Shown here one piece after another: positions 8,768 through 16,839 of a stretch of 64,000 nucleotides of DNA (within the stretch, counting starts at the first letter, position 1; each line of letters opens with the position of its first letter). The stretch covers positions 124,001 to 188,000 of the forward strand of contig NZ_JASERL010000012.1 of the NCBI RefSeq assembly GCF_030766935.1, read 5' to 3'. The stretch comes from Streptomyces sp. KL109B. Its GTDB lineage: Bacteria; Actinomycetota; Actinomycetes; Streptomycetales; Streptomycetaceae. The translations under genes and the position numbers were made by a program. The notes under the pieces are model-generated. The model had not been told where the DNA came from and searched no databases. It saw only the letters and a list, made by a program, of their open reading frames with translations.

Positions 8768-9385
8768 GTGTCCACTCGACCCGCAGGTCACAAGGCCATC
8801 ATCGAGGCCGCCCGCGAGGAGTTCTCCGAGCAGGGCTACGGGGCCACCTCGATCCGCGACATCGCCAAGCGCGCCGGGGTCAGCCTGTCCGCGCTGTACT
8901 ACTACTACAAGGGCAAGCAGGAACTCCTCGTCGCCATCCTCGACGAGGGCCTCGACGCCTACTTCGGCACCTGCGGCACCGCCCTCGAAGAGGCCGGCGA
9001 CGACCCCGCGGAGCAGTTGGAGGCCCTCGTCACGGCGACGGTCCGGTTCCGCATCGAGCACCCGGTCAAGAGCAGCATCGTGCTCACCGAGGGCCGCAGC
9101 CTGGAGCCCGAACACCTCGCCCGCTACCGCAAGAACGAGGAACGCGGCACCCAACAGTTCCGCGAGGTCATCGAACGCGGCGTCACCGAAGGCGTCTTCC
9201 TCACCCCCCACCCGGACGACGCCCGCCGCGCCGTCATCGCCATGTGCAACGCCATCGCCCAGTGGTACCGCCCCGACGGCGAGGTGACACCGGACGAACT
9301 CGTCGCGCGATACGTGTCGTTGGCGCTCACGGTGGTGGAATACCGGCCACGCTCGGTGCGCCGCCCGGCCCGGGGGAACGCCTGA
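8768..9385 (+). CDS. TetR family transcriptional regulator
   Basis: A 205-aa repressor-type protein. The N-terminal helix-turn-helix is clear: AAREEFSEQGYGATSIRDIA, then KRAGVSLSALYYYYKGKQEL. The C-terminal domain is of the kind found near fatty-acid catabolic genes and presumably binds an acyl-CoA or related ligand. GTG start with GGAG at proper spacing. It is divergent from the CoA-transferase and flanked by candidate operator sites, so it is the likely local regulator of the acyl-CoA cluster. Confidence 0.88.
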   Translation: MSTRPAGHKAIIEAAREEFSEQGYGATSIRDIAKRAGVSLSALYYYYKGKQELLVAILDEGLDAYFGTCGTALEEAGDDPAEQLEALVTATVRFRIEHPVKSSIVLTEGRSLEPEHLARYRKNEERGTQQFREVIERGVTEGVFLTPHPDDARRAVIAMCNAIAQWYRPDGEVTPDELVARYVSLALTVVEYRPRSVRRPARGNA

Positions 9386-9469
9386 CGCCAGGACCGGCCG
9401 GGCGGGGGCCGCGTGGGTTCACGGGCTCTCCGGGCTCCGAGGACCCCCCGGCGAGACCGCTCCTCACGG

Positions 9470-9776
9470 TCAGTTGACCTGCACGGTGCTGCTGGCGGTT
9501 GTCCTGCCCTGGCGTCGGCAGATGATCGCCCCCACTGTCGTCAACGCCAGGAAGGCGCTCATCACCACCGCCATGGGGGTCGTGCTGCGCGTGCCCAAGA
9601 GGCCGATGAGAGGCGAGGCCGCGGCGCCGAAGGAGAACTGGGCTACGCCGAGCAGCGCCGACATCGTGCCCGGGGCCGCCCGGCCGCGGCTCTGGCCCAC
9701 GGCGCTCAAGGCCGGGAAGAGGAGACCGAAGGAGGCGACGGTGATCAGTAAGCACACACAGAAGGACCACAGATGC
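9470..9776 (-). pseudogene. MFS transporter C-terminal remnant
   Basis: About 100 residues match only the last third of a Bcr/CflA-type major facilitator: three hydrophobic segments (LWSFCVCLLITVASFGLLFP, then MSALLGVAQFSFGAAASPLI and VVMSAFLALTTVGAIICRR). The first two-thirds of a transporter is missing and no start with a ribosome site belongs to it. At its broken end the reading runs into the antisense of an ANTAR-like segment, so the fragment was cut by a deletion or rearrangement. Not expected to function. Confidence 0.6.
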
Positions 9777-9896
9777 AGCGTCCCGGACGCCTTGGTCCTC
9801 ATCAAGGCCCGGGCCTTCCGCGACGGCACGACCACGAGCGACGTCGCGAACCGGATAGTCCACTCCGGCCTGCGGCTGACGGGCGAGTCGGGGTGA
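9777..9896 (+). pseudogene. ANTAR-domain C-terminal remnant
   Basis: About 39 codons before a TGA at 9894 read DALVLIKARAFRDGT, then SDVANRIVHSGLRL. This resembles the last helices of ANTAR RNA-binding domains of GAF-ANTAR antiterminators (pattern ALxxLRAxAFxxxxxLxxVAxxIVxxxLRL). No GAF domain or start precedes it; the upstream DNA is an MFS remnant on the other strand. I read it as the tail of a lost regulator. The match is by eye and short. Confidence 0.4.
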
Positions 9897-9903
9897 CGCG
9901 TGG

Positions 9904-10134
9904 CTACTGGGAGCGCACTTCCGCCGTCCGCTCCTGGCCTCCCTCGTCGGCACGCAGGCGGACGAGATCCAGCGACGTGACGTTTCTGTCGCTCATCTGC
10001 CGGGCACGGTCACGCATCACCTGGGCCCGCTTCCTCATCTCCGAGGAGCGCTGCACGGCGATCCGGGCCTCCCGACGGATGGCTTCCAGGTCCCGGTGCC
10101 GCGTCCACCCGGACGATCCTGCTGTCGTCCTCAC
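9904..10134 (-). CDS. Small hypothetical coiled-coil protein
   Basis: A 76-aa, very basic, helix-rich ORF with Arg/Glu/Met heptad-like spacing (EAIRREARIAVQRSSEMRKR, then RDRARQMSDRN), suggesting a short coiled coil. GTG start with a weak GAGGTG upstream. I do not recognise a family. It lies beside the MFS/ANTAR remnants, convergent with the ANTAR piece, and could be a survivor of the same lost locus. Coding status is uncertain. Confidence 0.4.
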   Translation of the reverse strand: MRTTAGSSGWTRHRDLEAIRREARIAVQRSSEMRKRAQVMRDRARQMSDRNVTSLDLVRLRADEGGQERTAEVRSQ

Positions 10135-10323
10135 CGTTTCACCTCGGAACTCGCACCGATGTCGGATCGTCGGGTACCCCGTACACCGTCGGCAAGCCCA
10201 CTCGATCCACCTGCGTCCACGTCAAGCGTCAGGTGCGCCATGCGCAATCGTGGAGACCGGTGAGTGGCGAGGCGGTTTCATCGTTCACTCGGCTCTGCCC
10301 GAAACAGACGGCAGAAGTGCGGC

Positions 10324-11289
10324 TCAACGCACCCGACCCCGCGGTTTCAGCGGCACGGGCGGCAGCTCAGGAGCATCCAACCGCTCCCCGTCGTACCCCT
10401 TCACGTCCCCGAACCGCGACCCCGTCATCCAGTCCTCCCGCGCCTGCGTGATCTCGTCCTGGTTGCGGCCGATGTAGTTCCACCACATCACCAACTCCTC
10501 CTCGAACGGCTCCCCGCCGAGCAGCATCAACCCCGCGTCGGACTCCGCGCGCAGCGGGAGTTCGGTGCGGCCGCAGCCGAGGTAGAGCATGGAGCCGGGG
10601 AGGAGGGGGACGTTGTCGACGTGGGAGTCGCCGGACATGGCGAGGACCGCGTATTCGAAGTCGGGGTTCAGGGGGAGGCGGGTCTCCGTGCCGTGAACCA
10701 GGGACAGGTCCGCGCCGACGATGGGGGTGTAGGTCGTGCCGGGGGAGGCCGTGCCGTCGAGGGAGCCGAGGATGACGGTGGCGGTCAGGCCGGGGGACGT
10801 CACCGTCGGCAGGGAGCCGTGGTGTTCGAAGTGCGGGTCGACGTGGCGGTGGGTGTCGGGGAGGGCGACCCAGAGTTGGGCGCCGTGGAGGTAGCGGGCG
10901 TGGGAGCGCGGACTCTCCTCCGAGTGGGAGATGGCACGGCCTGAGGTCATGAGGCCGAGCTCGCGGGGGCGGATCGTCTGCAGGCTGCCCGTGCTGTCAC
11001 GGTGCAGGACCTCGCCCTCGTGCAGCCAGCTCACCGTCTGCAGCCCCATGTGCGGGTGCGGCGGCACCTGCATGCCGGGCTCGTCCGCGATGTCGTCCGG
11101 GCCGTAGTGGTCGACGAAGGCCCAGGCGCCGACCATGCGGCGTCCCAGGTTGGGCAGCAGACGACGGACCTCCGTGGACTCGCCCAGCTGGACGCGGCGT
11201 GGGCTGAGGAGTTCGCGGACCGGCTCCGCCACGACGAATCCACGCCCACCGCACACCGACGGCACCGCCTCGCGGTCAAGGTTGCTCAT
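10324..11289 (-). CDS. Pirin family protein
   Basis: A 321-aa bicupin protein. The N-terminal cupin carries the pirin metal ligands as H78 and H80 (PPHPHMGLQTVSW), H122 and E124 (ISHSEESP). Pirins bind Fe(II); some have quercetinase activity and others act as redox-sensing cofactors, so the role here is open. The start is the ATG at 11289, preceded by a TAGGTT -10-like hexamer 7 nt upstream and no Shine-Dalgarno, which suggests a leaderless message. It is divergent from the betaine transporter operon with about 100 bp between. Confidence 0.9.
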   Translation of the reverse strand: MSNLDREAVPSVCGGRGFVVAEPVRELLSPRRVQLGESTEVRRLLPNLGRRMVGAWAFVDHYGPDDIADEPGMQVPPHPHMGLQTVSWLHEGEVLHRDSTGSLQTIRPRELGLMTSGRAISHSEESPRSHARYLHGAQLWVALPDTHRHVDPHFEHHGSLPTVTSPGLTATVILGSLDGTASPGTTYTPIVGADLSLVHGTETRLPLNPDFEYAVLAMSGDSHVDNVPLLPGSMLYLGCGRTELPLRAESDAGLMLLGGEPFEEELVMWWNYIGRNQDEITQAREDWMTGSRFGDVKGYDGERLDAPELPPVPLKPRGRVR

Positions 11290-11391
11290 GACGGACAACC
11301 TAGACCCTGTCCTCGGACTCCCGGCAGCGCCGCGACGCCCGTACGGGTCACCCGGCGCGCCGAGCCGCGGCCGAGCCACTGGAATGGTCGG

Positions 11392-12096
11392 GTGCGCCTC
11401 GTGAACGGTGGGCCCGGCACCGCGCCGCCCGACGACTGTCTCGCCCGCAACGACTGGATCTGCGGCGAGTATCTGAGCACGCGTCGGCACATTCTGCTCG
11501 ACGCCACCGTGCAGCACCTGGAGATCACCGTCGTCGCCGTCGCCATCGCGGTCGTCATCGCCGTGCCGCTGGCGGTCATGGCGCGCAGGTGGGGGTGGGC
11601 CGCCGGGCCCGTGCTCGCGCTGACGACCGTGCTCTACACGATTCCGTCGCTCGCGATGTTCTCGCTGCTGCTGCCGGTCTACGGGCTCTCCGCGACGCTC
11701 GTCGTCGCCGGGCTCGTCCTCTACTCGCTCACCCTCCTCGTACGGAACATCCTCGCCGGGCTGCGCTCCGTACCCGAGGACACCCGGCAGGCCGCGCGCG
11801 GCATGGGGTACGGGCCGATCAGGCTGCTGCTCACCGTCGAACTGCCGCTCGCGCTGCCCGCCGCGCTCGCCGGGCTGCGCATCGCCACCGTGTCCGCCGT
11901 CTCGCTGGTGACCGTCGGAGCCATCGTCGGGTACGGGGGCCTCGGGAATTTGATCTATGCCGGGATGAATACGAACTTCAGGGCCCAGGTGCTCAGCGCC
12001 TCCGTGCTGTGTGTCGTGATCGCGCTCGTCGCCGATGTTCTGTTGCTGGGAATCGGGCGGGCGCTCACTCCCTGGACGAGAGCGGGGCGCGCGTGA
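11392..12096 (+). CDS. Glycine betaine/choline ABC transporter permease (OpuCB-like)
   Basis: A 234-aa membrane protein with five to six hydrophobic segments and the permease EAA-type loop EDTRQAARGMGYGPIRLL, typical of OpuC/ProW permeases. The opening segment (DDCLARNDWICGEYL) resembles other actinobacterial OpuCB-type proteins. A GTG at 11392 is taken as start (GGA 8 nt upstream); an in-frame GTG at 11401 is an alternative. It overlaps the next permease by 4 bp. It acts with the binding protein and the CBS-ATPase encoded nearby to import compatible solutes. Confidence 0.88.
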   Translation: MRLVNGGPGTAPPDDCLARNDWICGEYLSTRRHILLDATVQHLEITVVAVAIAVVIAVPLAVMARRWGWAAGPVLALTTVLYTIPSLAMFSLLLPVYGLSATLVVAGLVLYSLTLLVRNILAGLRSVPEDTRQAARGMGYGPIRLLLTVELPLALPAALAGLRIATVSAVSLVTVGAIVGYGGLGNLIYAGMNTNFRAQVLSASVLCVVIALVADVLLLGIGRALTPWTRAGRA

Positions 12097-12770
12097 ATCT
12101 GCTGTCCGACTCCTGGAACTGGCTCGCCGACTCCGCCAACTGGGCCGGGGACAACGGCGTTTGGCACCGGCTCGCCCAGCACGTGAGCCTGACCCTCATC
12201 TGCCTCGTCATCAGTTGCCTCATCGCCCTGCCCGTCGCGCTCGTGCTCGGGCACCTCGGGAAGGGCGGGGCGCTCGCCGTCAATGTCGCCAACGTGGGGC
12301 GGGCCGTGCCCACCTTCGCCGTCCTGGTGCTGTTGCTGCTCACGCCGCTGGGGCAGTTCAGCGAGGGGCCGACGGTGGTCGCTCTGGTGCTGTTCGCGGT
12401 GCCGCCGCTGCTCACCAACGCGTACGTCGGGATGCGCGGCGTCGACCGGGGCGTCGTGCAGGCGGCCCGGGGGATGGGGATGACCGGGCGGCAGATGCTG
12501 GTGAAGGTGGAGGTGCCGCTCGCGTTGCCGATGATTCTGAACGGGGTGCGGATCGCGGCGGTGCAGTTGGTGGCGACCGCCACGATCGCCGCCATCGCGG
12601 GTGGGGGTGGCCTTGGGCGGATCATCACCGCCGGGTTCAATCTCGCCAGTACGCCGCAGGTGGTCGCGGGGGCCGTGCTCGTGGCCGGGTTCGCGCTCGT
12701 CGTCGAGGCGGCGTTCGAGATCGTCGAGCGGTTCGGACCCGGGTGGGTGCGGGGGAGGAGGGCCGGATGA
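12093..12770 (+). CDS. Glycine betaine/choline ABC transporter permease (OpuCD-like)
   Basis: Second permease (225 aa), again with a short periplasmic N terminus (WNWLADSANWAGDNGVWHR), five to six membrane segments and an EAA loop DRGVVQAARGMGMTGRQML. Start GTG overlaps the previous stop (GTGA), and the stop overlaps the next ATG (ATGA), so the three transporter genes are translationally coupled. Paired permeases are the norm for OpuC systems. Confidence 0.88.
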   Translation: MNLLSDSWNWLADSANWAGDNGVWHRLAQHVSLTLICLVISCLIALPVALVLGHLGKGGALAVNVANVGRAVPTFAVLVLLLLTPLGQFSEGPTVVALVLFAVPPLLTNAYVGMRGVDRGVVQAARGMGMTGRQMLVKVEVPLALPMILNGVRIAAVQLVATATIAAIAGGGGLGRIITAGFNLASTPQVVAGAVLVAGFALVVEAAFEIVERFGPGWVRGRRAG

Positions 12771-13723
12771 GGAAAGGGAAGTGGGTTGCTGTGGTGGTGG
12801 GGGTTCTGTTGTTGGTCGGTGGGTGTGGGGGTGGGCCCTCGCTCGAGAATCGGGGGGAGGTGACCTCGTCGCCCGGCGACAGCAAGCATCTCGTCATCGG
12901 GTCCGCCGGGTTCACCGAGAGCGATCTGCTCGCCAATATGTACGCGCTGCTGCTGAAGCAGGCCGGGTACGGGACCGAGCTGCTGTCCGTCGGCAACCGT
13001 GAACTGTACGAACCCGCCCTGGAGTCCGGGCAGATCGACGTCGTGCCCGAGTACGCGGCCACCTTCGCCGACTGGCTCAACGCCAAGGCCAATGGCGCCG
13101 ACGCGAAGCCAGTCGGGTCGCCCGATCTCGACGAGACCATGAAGCATCTCCGTTCGCTCGCCGCGCCGCGCGGGCTCGATGTCCTCGACGCCGGGAAGGC
13201 CGTCGACCAGAACGCGTTCGCGGTCACCGAGGCGTACGCGAAGAAGCATCACCTCAAGACGCTCAGCGACCTCGGGGACTCCGGGCTCAAGGTGCGGGTG
13301 GCCGCCGGGGACGAGTGCGTACAGCGGCCGTACTGCCAGCCCGGGTTGGAGAAGGTCTACGGCATCGACGTGACCGGGATCGACCCCAAGGGCGTAGGCA
13401 CCACGCAGGCCAAGAACGCCGTCAAGAACGGGCAGGACCAGATGGTGCTCACCACGACCACCGACGCCACCCTCGGCGACTTCGGGCTCGTGCTCCTCGA
13501 CGACGACAAGAAGCTGCAGAACGCCGACTACATCGTGCCCGTCGTCAACCGCTCCCGGGCCGGCAACGACAAGGTCGCGAAGGCGCTCGGCGCGCTCAAC
13601 TCCGTACTCACCACCCAGGATCTCGCCGCCCTGAACCAGCAGGTCGACAGCTGGCGCCGGCTGCCCGAGGACGTCGCGCGGGCATACCTGGAGGACAAGG
13701 GACTGTTGCGGCAGGGCGGTTGA
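12767..13723 (+). CDS. Glycine betaine/choline-binding lipoprotein (OpuCC-like)
   Basis: Substrate-binding protein of 318 aa with a lipoprotein signal (LLLVGGC, lipidated Cys20) and the OpuAC-type fold start KHLVIGSAGFTESDLLANMY. GQIDVVPEYAATFADWL is the usual OpuCC/ProX ligand-site segment. It captures betaine, choline or related quaternary ammonium compounds outside the membrane. Translationally coupled to the permeases. Substrate choice among betaine, choline and carnitine cannot be settled by eye. Confidence 0.88.
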   Translation: MRKGKWVAVVVGVLLLVGGCGGGPSLENRGEVTSSPGDSKHLVIGSAGFTESDLLANMYALLLKQAGYGTELLSVGNRELYEPALESGQIDVVPEYAATFADWLNAKANGADAKPVGSPDLDETMKHLRSLAAPRGLDVLDAGKAVDQNAFAVTEAYAKKHHLKTLSDLGDSGLKVRVAAGDECVQRPYCQPGLEKVYGIDVTGIDPKGVGTTQAKNAVKNGQDQMVLTTTTDATLGDFGLVLLDDDKKLQNADYIVPVVNRSRAGNDKVAKALGALNSVLTTQDLAALNQQVDSWRRLPEDVARAYLEDKGLLRQGG

Positions 13724-13728
13724 GAGGT

Positions 13729-13783
13729 GTGTGCTGCGGTTCGGCGGGAAATCGGGGGCTGACCAACCGCAGCAGCGGCACAC
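13729..13783 (+). promoter_or_regulatory. Large imperfect hairpin between binding protein and oxidase genes
   Basis: In the 85-bp gap, GTGTGC TGCGGTT (13729-13741) can pair with AACCGCA (13765-13771) and GCACAC (13778-13783). This gives a two-part stem around a 23-nt loop, with a six-nt bulge on the 3' side. It may be a terminator/attenuator or mRNA processing site that separates expression of the transporter from the oxidase. No U-tract follows. Confidence 0.4.
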
Positions 13784-13808
13784 ATCCGCGACACGTACAG
13801 GAAGCCGT

Positions 13809-14981
13809 ATGAATCGAGCCGTCGTCGTCGGAGCGGGCGTCCTGGGCGCCTGCGTCGCCTACCACCTCGCCCGCGCGGGCGTCGAAGTCGTCGTCCTGGA
13901 GGAGGCGGGGCCCGCCTCCGGGACCTCCGGAGCCACCTTCGCCGCCGACGTCACCCACCTCAAGACCCCGCACACCTACTACCGGCTCAACCGCCAGGGC
14001 TCGGACGGCCACCGCGCCCTCGCCGACGAACTCGACGGTCCCGACTGGCGGCACCCGGCGCCGCTCGTGCAGTGGGCCGACAGCGACGAAGCGCAGCGCT
14101 CGCTGCGCGAACGGGCCGATCGCGTACGGGAGTGGGGCCACGACTGCCGCACCGCCCCGGCCTCCGTACTGCGCGAGCTCGCGCCCGCCGTCGACCCGGC
14201 CGCCTGCGCCGTCGGCGAGATCGTCGTGCACGACGCCACCGCCTGGTTCGACGCGCCGCGCCTCGTGCACGCCCTGCTGGACGCGGCGGTCCGGCGGCAC
14301 GGCGCCGAAACGCACTACGGCACCCGCGTCACCGGGCTACGGCGCGCCGCTGACGGCACGGGGATCGTCGGGGTGGAGGCCGGGGACCGGAGCTGGGGCG
14401 CCGACGCCGTCGTGAACTGCGCGGGGCCCGCCGCCGACCAGATCGCCGCGCTCGCCGGGCAGCGGCTGCCGCTGCGGCACGTCCCCGGGCTCGTCGCGGA
14501 GACCGGACCCCCGGCCGAAGGGCCGCTCACCGCGATCCTCTCCGCGCCCGGCATCGACCTGCGGCCCACGGCTGACGGCGGCGTGCTCGCCCTGTCCTGG
14601 GAGGTCGACGCGCGGCTCAACGGCGCGGGCCACGACGGCCTCGCGGCGGAGCTGCACCGGCGCGCGAGCACCGTCGTGCCGGGCCTGGGCGCGAGCCGGA
14701 TCGCCGACGCGCGCATCGGCGTACGACCCGTGCCGCTGGACGGACTGCCACTGGTCGGAGAGGCGGCCACGGCGCCCGGCCTGTACCACCTCGTCTCGCA
14801 CAGCGCGGTGACCCTCGCCCCGGTCCTCGGCCGGCTCGCCGCGCGGGAACTCACGAGCGGCAGACAGGCCGAGGAACTGGGCGCGTACCGGCCCGGACGG
14901 GCCGTGGCCGACGGCGACGTACAGGACGAGAACCTGCGCGCGATGAACCACCGCGGATCAAACCCTCAACCTAAAGTTTAG
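13809..14981 (+). CDS. FAD-dependent amine oxidase (DAO/sarcosine oxidase-like)
   Basis: A 390-aa flavoprotein of the D-amino-acid/glycine oxidase superfamily. The N-terminal dinucleotide fold reads VVVGAGVLGACVAYHLARAG, then GTSGATFAAD. The C-terminal segment RIGVRPVPLDGLPLVGE is the family's FAD-contact region. Candidate substrates are N-methylated glycines (dimethylglycine, sarcosine) derived from imported betaine, inferred only from its place between betaine transporter genes. ATG with AGGAAG 6 nt upstream. Its stop lies inside a palindrome and 23 bp from the convergent ATPase stop. Confidence 0.82.
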   Translation: MNRAVVVGAGVLGACVAYHLARAGVEVVVLEEAGPASGTSGATFAADVTHLKTPHTYYRLNRQGSDGHRALADELDGPDWRHPAPLVQWADSDEAQRSLRERADRVREWGHDCRTAPASVLRELAPAVDPAACAVGEIVVHDATAWFDAPRLVHALLDAAVRRHGAETHYGTRVTGLRRAADGTGIVGVEAGDRSWGADAVVNCAGPAADQIAALAGQRLPLRHVPGLVAETGPPAEGPLTAILSAPGIDLRPTADGGVLALSWEVDARLNGAGHDGLAAELHRRASTVVPGLGASRIADARIGVRPVPLDGLPLVGEAATAPGLYHLVSHSAVTLAPVLGRLAARELTSGRQAEELGAYRPGRAVADGDVQDENLRAMNHRGSNPQPKV

Positions 14982-14982
14982 G
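14970..14982. promoter_or_regulatory. Palindrome CCTAAA-G-TTTAGG over a stop codon
   Basis: A perfect 6-1-6 palindrome, AT-rich against its surroundings, spans the TAG of the FAD oxidase gene and sits 22 bp from the convergent ATPase stop. It looks like an operator rather than a terminator (short stem, no GC clamp). No promoter lies nearby. Confidence 0.35.
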
Positions 14983-15004
14983 GTTACGTGGCTGTCCCCT
15001 GGGC

Positions 15005-16168
15005 CTACGCGTCCGCCACCGAGTCGAACTCCACCTCGTCCCGCCCCACACCCTGCGCGTCCGCGTCCACCGAGCGCCGCAGTGCCTCGTGCAGCTTCGC
15101 CGGGGTCAGGACGCCGAGGAAACGGGCGCCGTCGAGGACCGCGACCCAGCCCGCGTCGTGCTGGAGCATCACCCCGAACGCCTGCTTAAGCGGGGCGCCG
15201 ACCGGTACCCACGCGTTCATCCGGTGCGCGAGCTCGCCCACCGTGCCGTCCGGACCGGCCAGCGACGCCTCGTCGACCCCGATCCAACCGTGCAGGTCAC
15301 CGCCCTCGTCGAGCACCACCGCCCAGCGCGCCCCCTCCTCACGCATCCGGGCGGCGGCCCGCGCGGGCGGCTCGGCGAAGCGGGCCACCGACGGCTGCTC
15401 CAGGTCGTCCGGCTCGATCTCCGTGACCGAAAGCCGCTTCAGGCCCCGGTCGGCGCCGACGAACTCGGCGACGTACGGCGTCGCGGGCGAACCGAGCACC
15501 GCGCCCGGCGTGTCGTACTGCTCGATGCGTCCCTGCCCGTACACCGCGATGCGGTCGCCGAGCCGCACCGCCTCCTCGATGTCGTGCGTGACCAGCAGGA
15601 CCGTCTTGCGGACGGCCGCCTGCATCTTCAGGAACTCGTCCTGCAACTGCTCACGCACCACCGGGTCCACCGCACCGAACGGCTCGTCCATGAGGAGGAC
15701 CGGCGGATCGGCGGCGAGCGCACGGGCGACCCCGACGCGTTGGCGCTGGCCGCCGGAGAGCTGCTCGGGATAGCGGTTGCCGTACGTCTTCGGGTCCAGG
15801 CCCACCAGATCGAGCAGCTCGGTGGCGCGCGCCCGTGCCTTCGCCTTCTTCCAGCCGATGAGGGCGGGCACGGTCGCCGTGTTGTCGAGGATCGTGCGGT
15901 GCGGGAAGAGGCCGACCTGCTGGATGACGTAGCCGATGCGGCGGCGCAGCTGGACCGGGTCGACGTCCGCGATGTCCTCGCCCTCGACGTGGATGTGACC
16001 CGACGTCGGCTCGATCAGCCGGTTCACCATCATCATCGTGGTGGTCTTGCCGCAGCCGGAAGGGCCGACGAGCGTGACCAGTTCGCCCTCGTTCACCTCG
16101 AACGAGAGGTCGTCCACCGCCGTCGTGCCGTCCGCGTACCGCTTGGTGACATGGTCGAACCGGATCAT
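15005..16168 (-). CDS. Glycine betaine/choline ABC transporter ATPase with CBS domains (OpuCA-like)
   Basis: A 387-aa ATPase energising the betaine permeases. Walker A GPSGCGKTTTMMM lies near residues 35-45; signature LSGGQRQRVGVARAL and Walker B LLMDEPFGAVDP follow. Residues ~255-365 form a tandem CBS module (WAVVLDEGGDLHGWIGVDEA, then WVAVLDGARFLGVLTP) that in OpuA/OpuC ATPases senses ionic strength or nucleotides. It ends with an acidic tail. It is encoded convergently to the permease/binding-protein operon instead of within it. The ATG has TAGCGT 7 nt upstream and no good Shine-Dalgarno, suggesting its own leaderless promoter. Confidence 0.92.
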   Translation of the reverse strand: MIRFDHVTKRYADGTTAVDDLSFEVNEGELVTLVGPSGCGKTTTMMMVNRLIEPTSGHIHVEGEDIADVDPVQLRRRIGYVIQQVGLFPHRTILDNTATVPALIGWKKAKARARATELLDLVGLDPKTYGNRYPEQLSGGQRQRVGVARALAADPPVLLMDEPFGAVDPVVREQLQDEFLKMQAAVRKTVLLVTHDIEEAVRLGDRIAVYGQGRIEQYDTPGAVLGSPATPYVAEFVGADRGLKRLSVTEIEPDDLEQPSVARFAEPPARAAARMREEGARWAVVLDEGGDLHGWIGVDEASLAGPDGTVGELAHRMNAWVPVGAPLKQAFGVMLQHDAGWVAVLDGARFLGVLTPAKLHEALRRSVDADAQGVGRDEVEFDSVADA

Positions 16169-16191
16169 GTCACCAACGCTAGCCGCGCCCC

Positions 16192-16839
16192 TCAGCCGCC
16201 GCTCACCAGGACGACCTCAAGGGTGCGCGGTCCGTGCACGCCCTCGACCCGGTCGAGTTCGATGTCGCTGGTCGCGGACGGGCCCGAGATCCAGGTGAGC
16301 GGGCGGGCCGGGTCGAGCCGTTCGAGGGCCTGCGGGACGGACGACACGACCTGGTCTTGGACGCGTACGACGCAGATGTGGTGGTCGGGGACGAGGGTGA
16401 TGCGGCGGCGGCCCTGGTCGCCGGAGCCGTCGAGGACGATCGTCCCGGTCTCGGCGATGGCCACCGCGCAGGCGGTGACGACGCTGTCGACGGCGTCGAG
16501 TTCGGCGGGGGTGTTCGCGGCGCGGTCGTGGACCTGTGTGGGGTCCGCCCCGGCAAGCCACTCGCGCGGCAGCTCCTGCGGCACGGCCACGGTCCGCGAG
16601 CCGTGCTCGGCGAGCAGCCGGGCGATGGTGGCGGGCAGCTCGTCGGCGGTGGCGCGGTGCACGATCGCCCGGTAGTCGGCGAGGTTCTCGGCGAGGAGCT
16701 CGACCGTCTGCTCCGTCGTACGGTTCCCGTGCTCGCGCAGATAGCCCCGGTCGATGTCCGTGCCGTACGAGGTCGGGGCCCCGACCGGCCCGCCGAGCGC
16801 GCGCCGCACCCGGCCGAGGATCACGTCCCTGCTGCTCAC
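16192..16839 (-). CDS. lutC: Lactate utilization protein C (LUD domain)
   Basis: A 215-aa LUD/DUF162 protein, one of three LutABC subunits oxidising L-lactate to pyruvate. The C-terminal pattern AIAETGTIVLDGSG and RRITLVPDHHICVV is diagnostic. The GTG start overlaps the lutB stop by 4 bp (GTGA). Last gene of the leftward rha-lut series, 23 bp before the betaine ATPase start. Confidence 0.92.
   Translation of the reverse strand: MSSRDVILGRVRRALGGPVGAPTSYGTDIDRGYLREHGNRTTEQTVELLAENLADYRAIVHRATADELPATIARLLAEHGSRTVAVPQELPREWLAGADPTQVHDRAANTPAELDAVDSVVTACAVAIAETGTIVLDGSGDQGRRRITLVPDHHICVVRVQDQVVSSVPQALERLDPARPLTWISGPSATSDIELDRVEGVHGPRTLEVVLVSGG

Noticed and set aside
9474..9896. 140-codon plus-strand frame over the MFS remnant as one real gene
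   Set aside because: Only its last ~39 codons resemble a known domain; the rest is antisense of hydrophobic MFS coding sequence.
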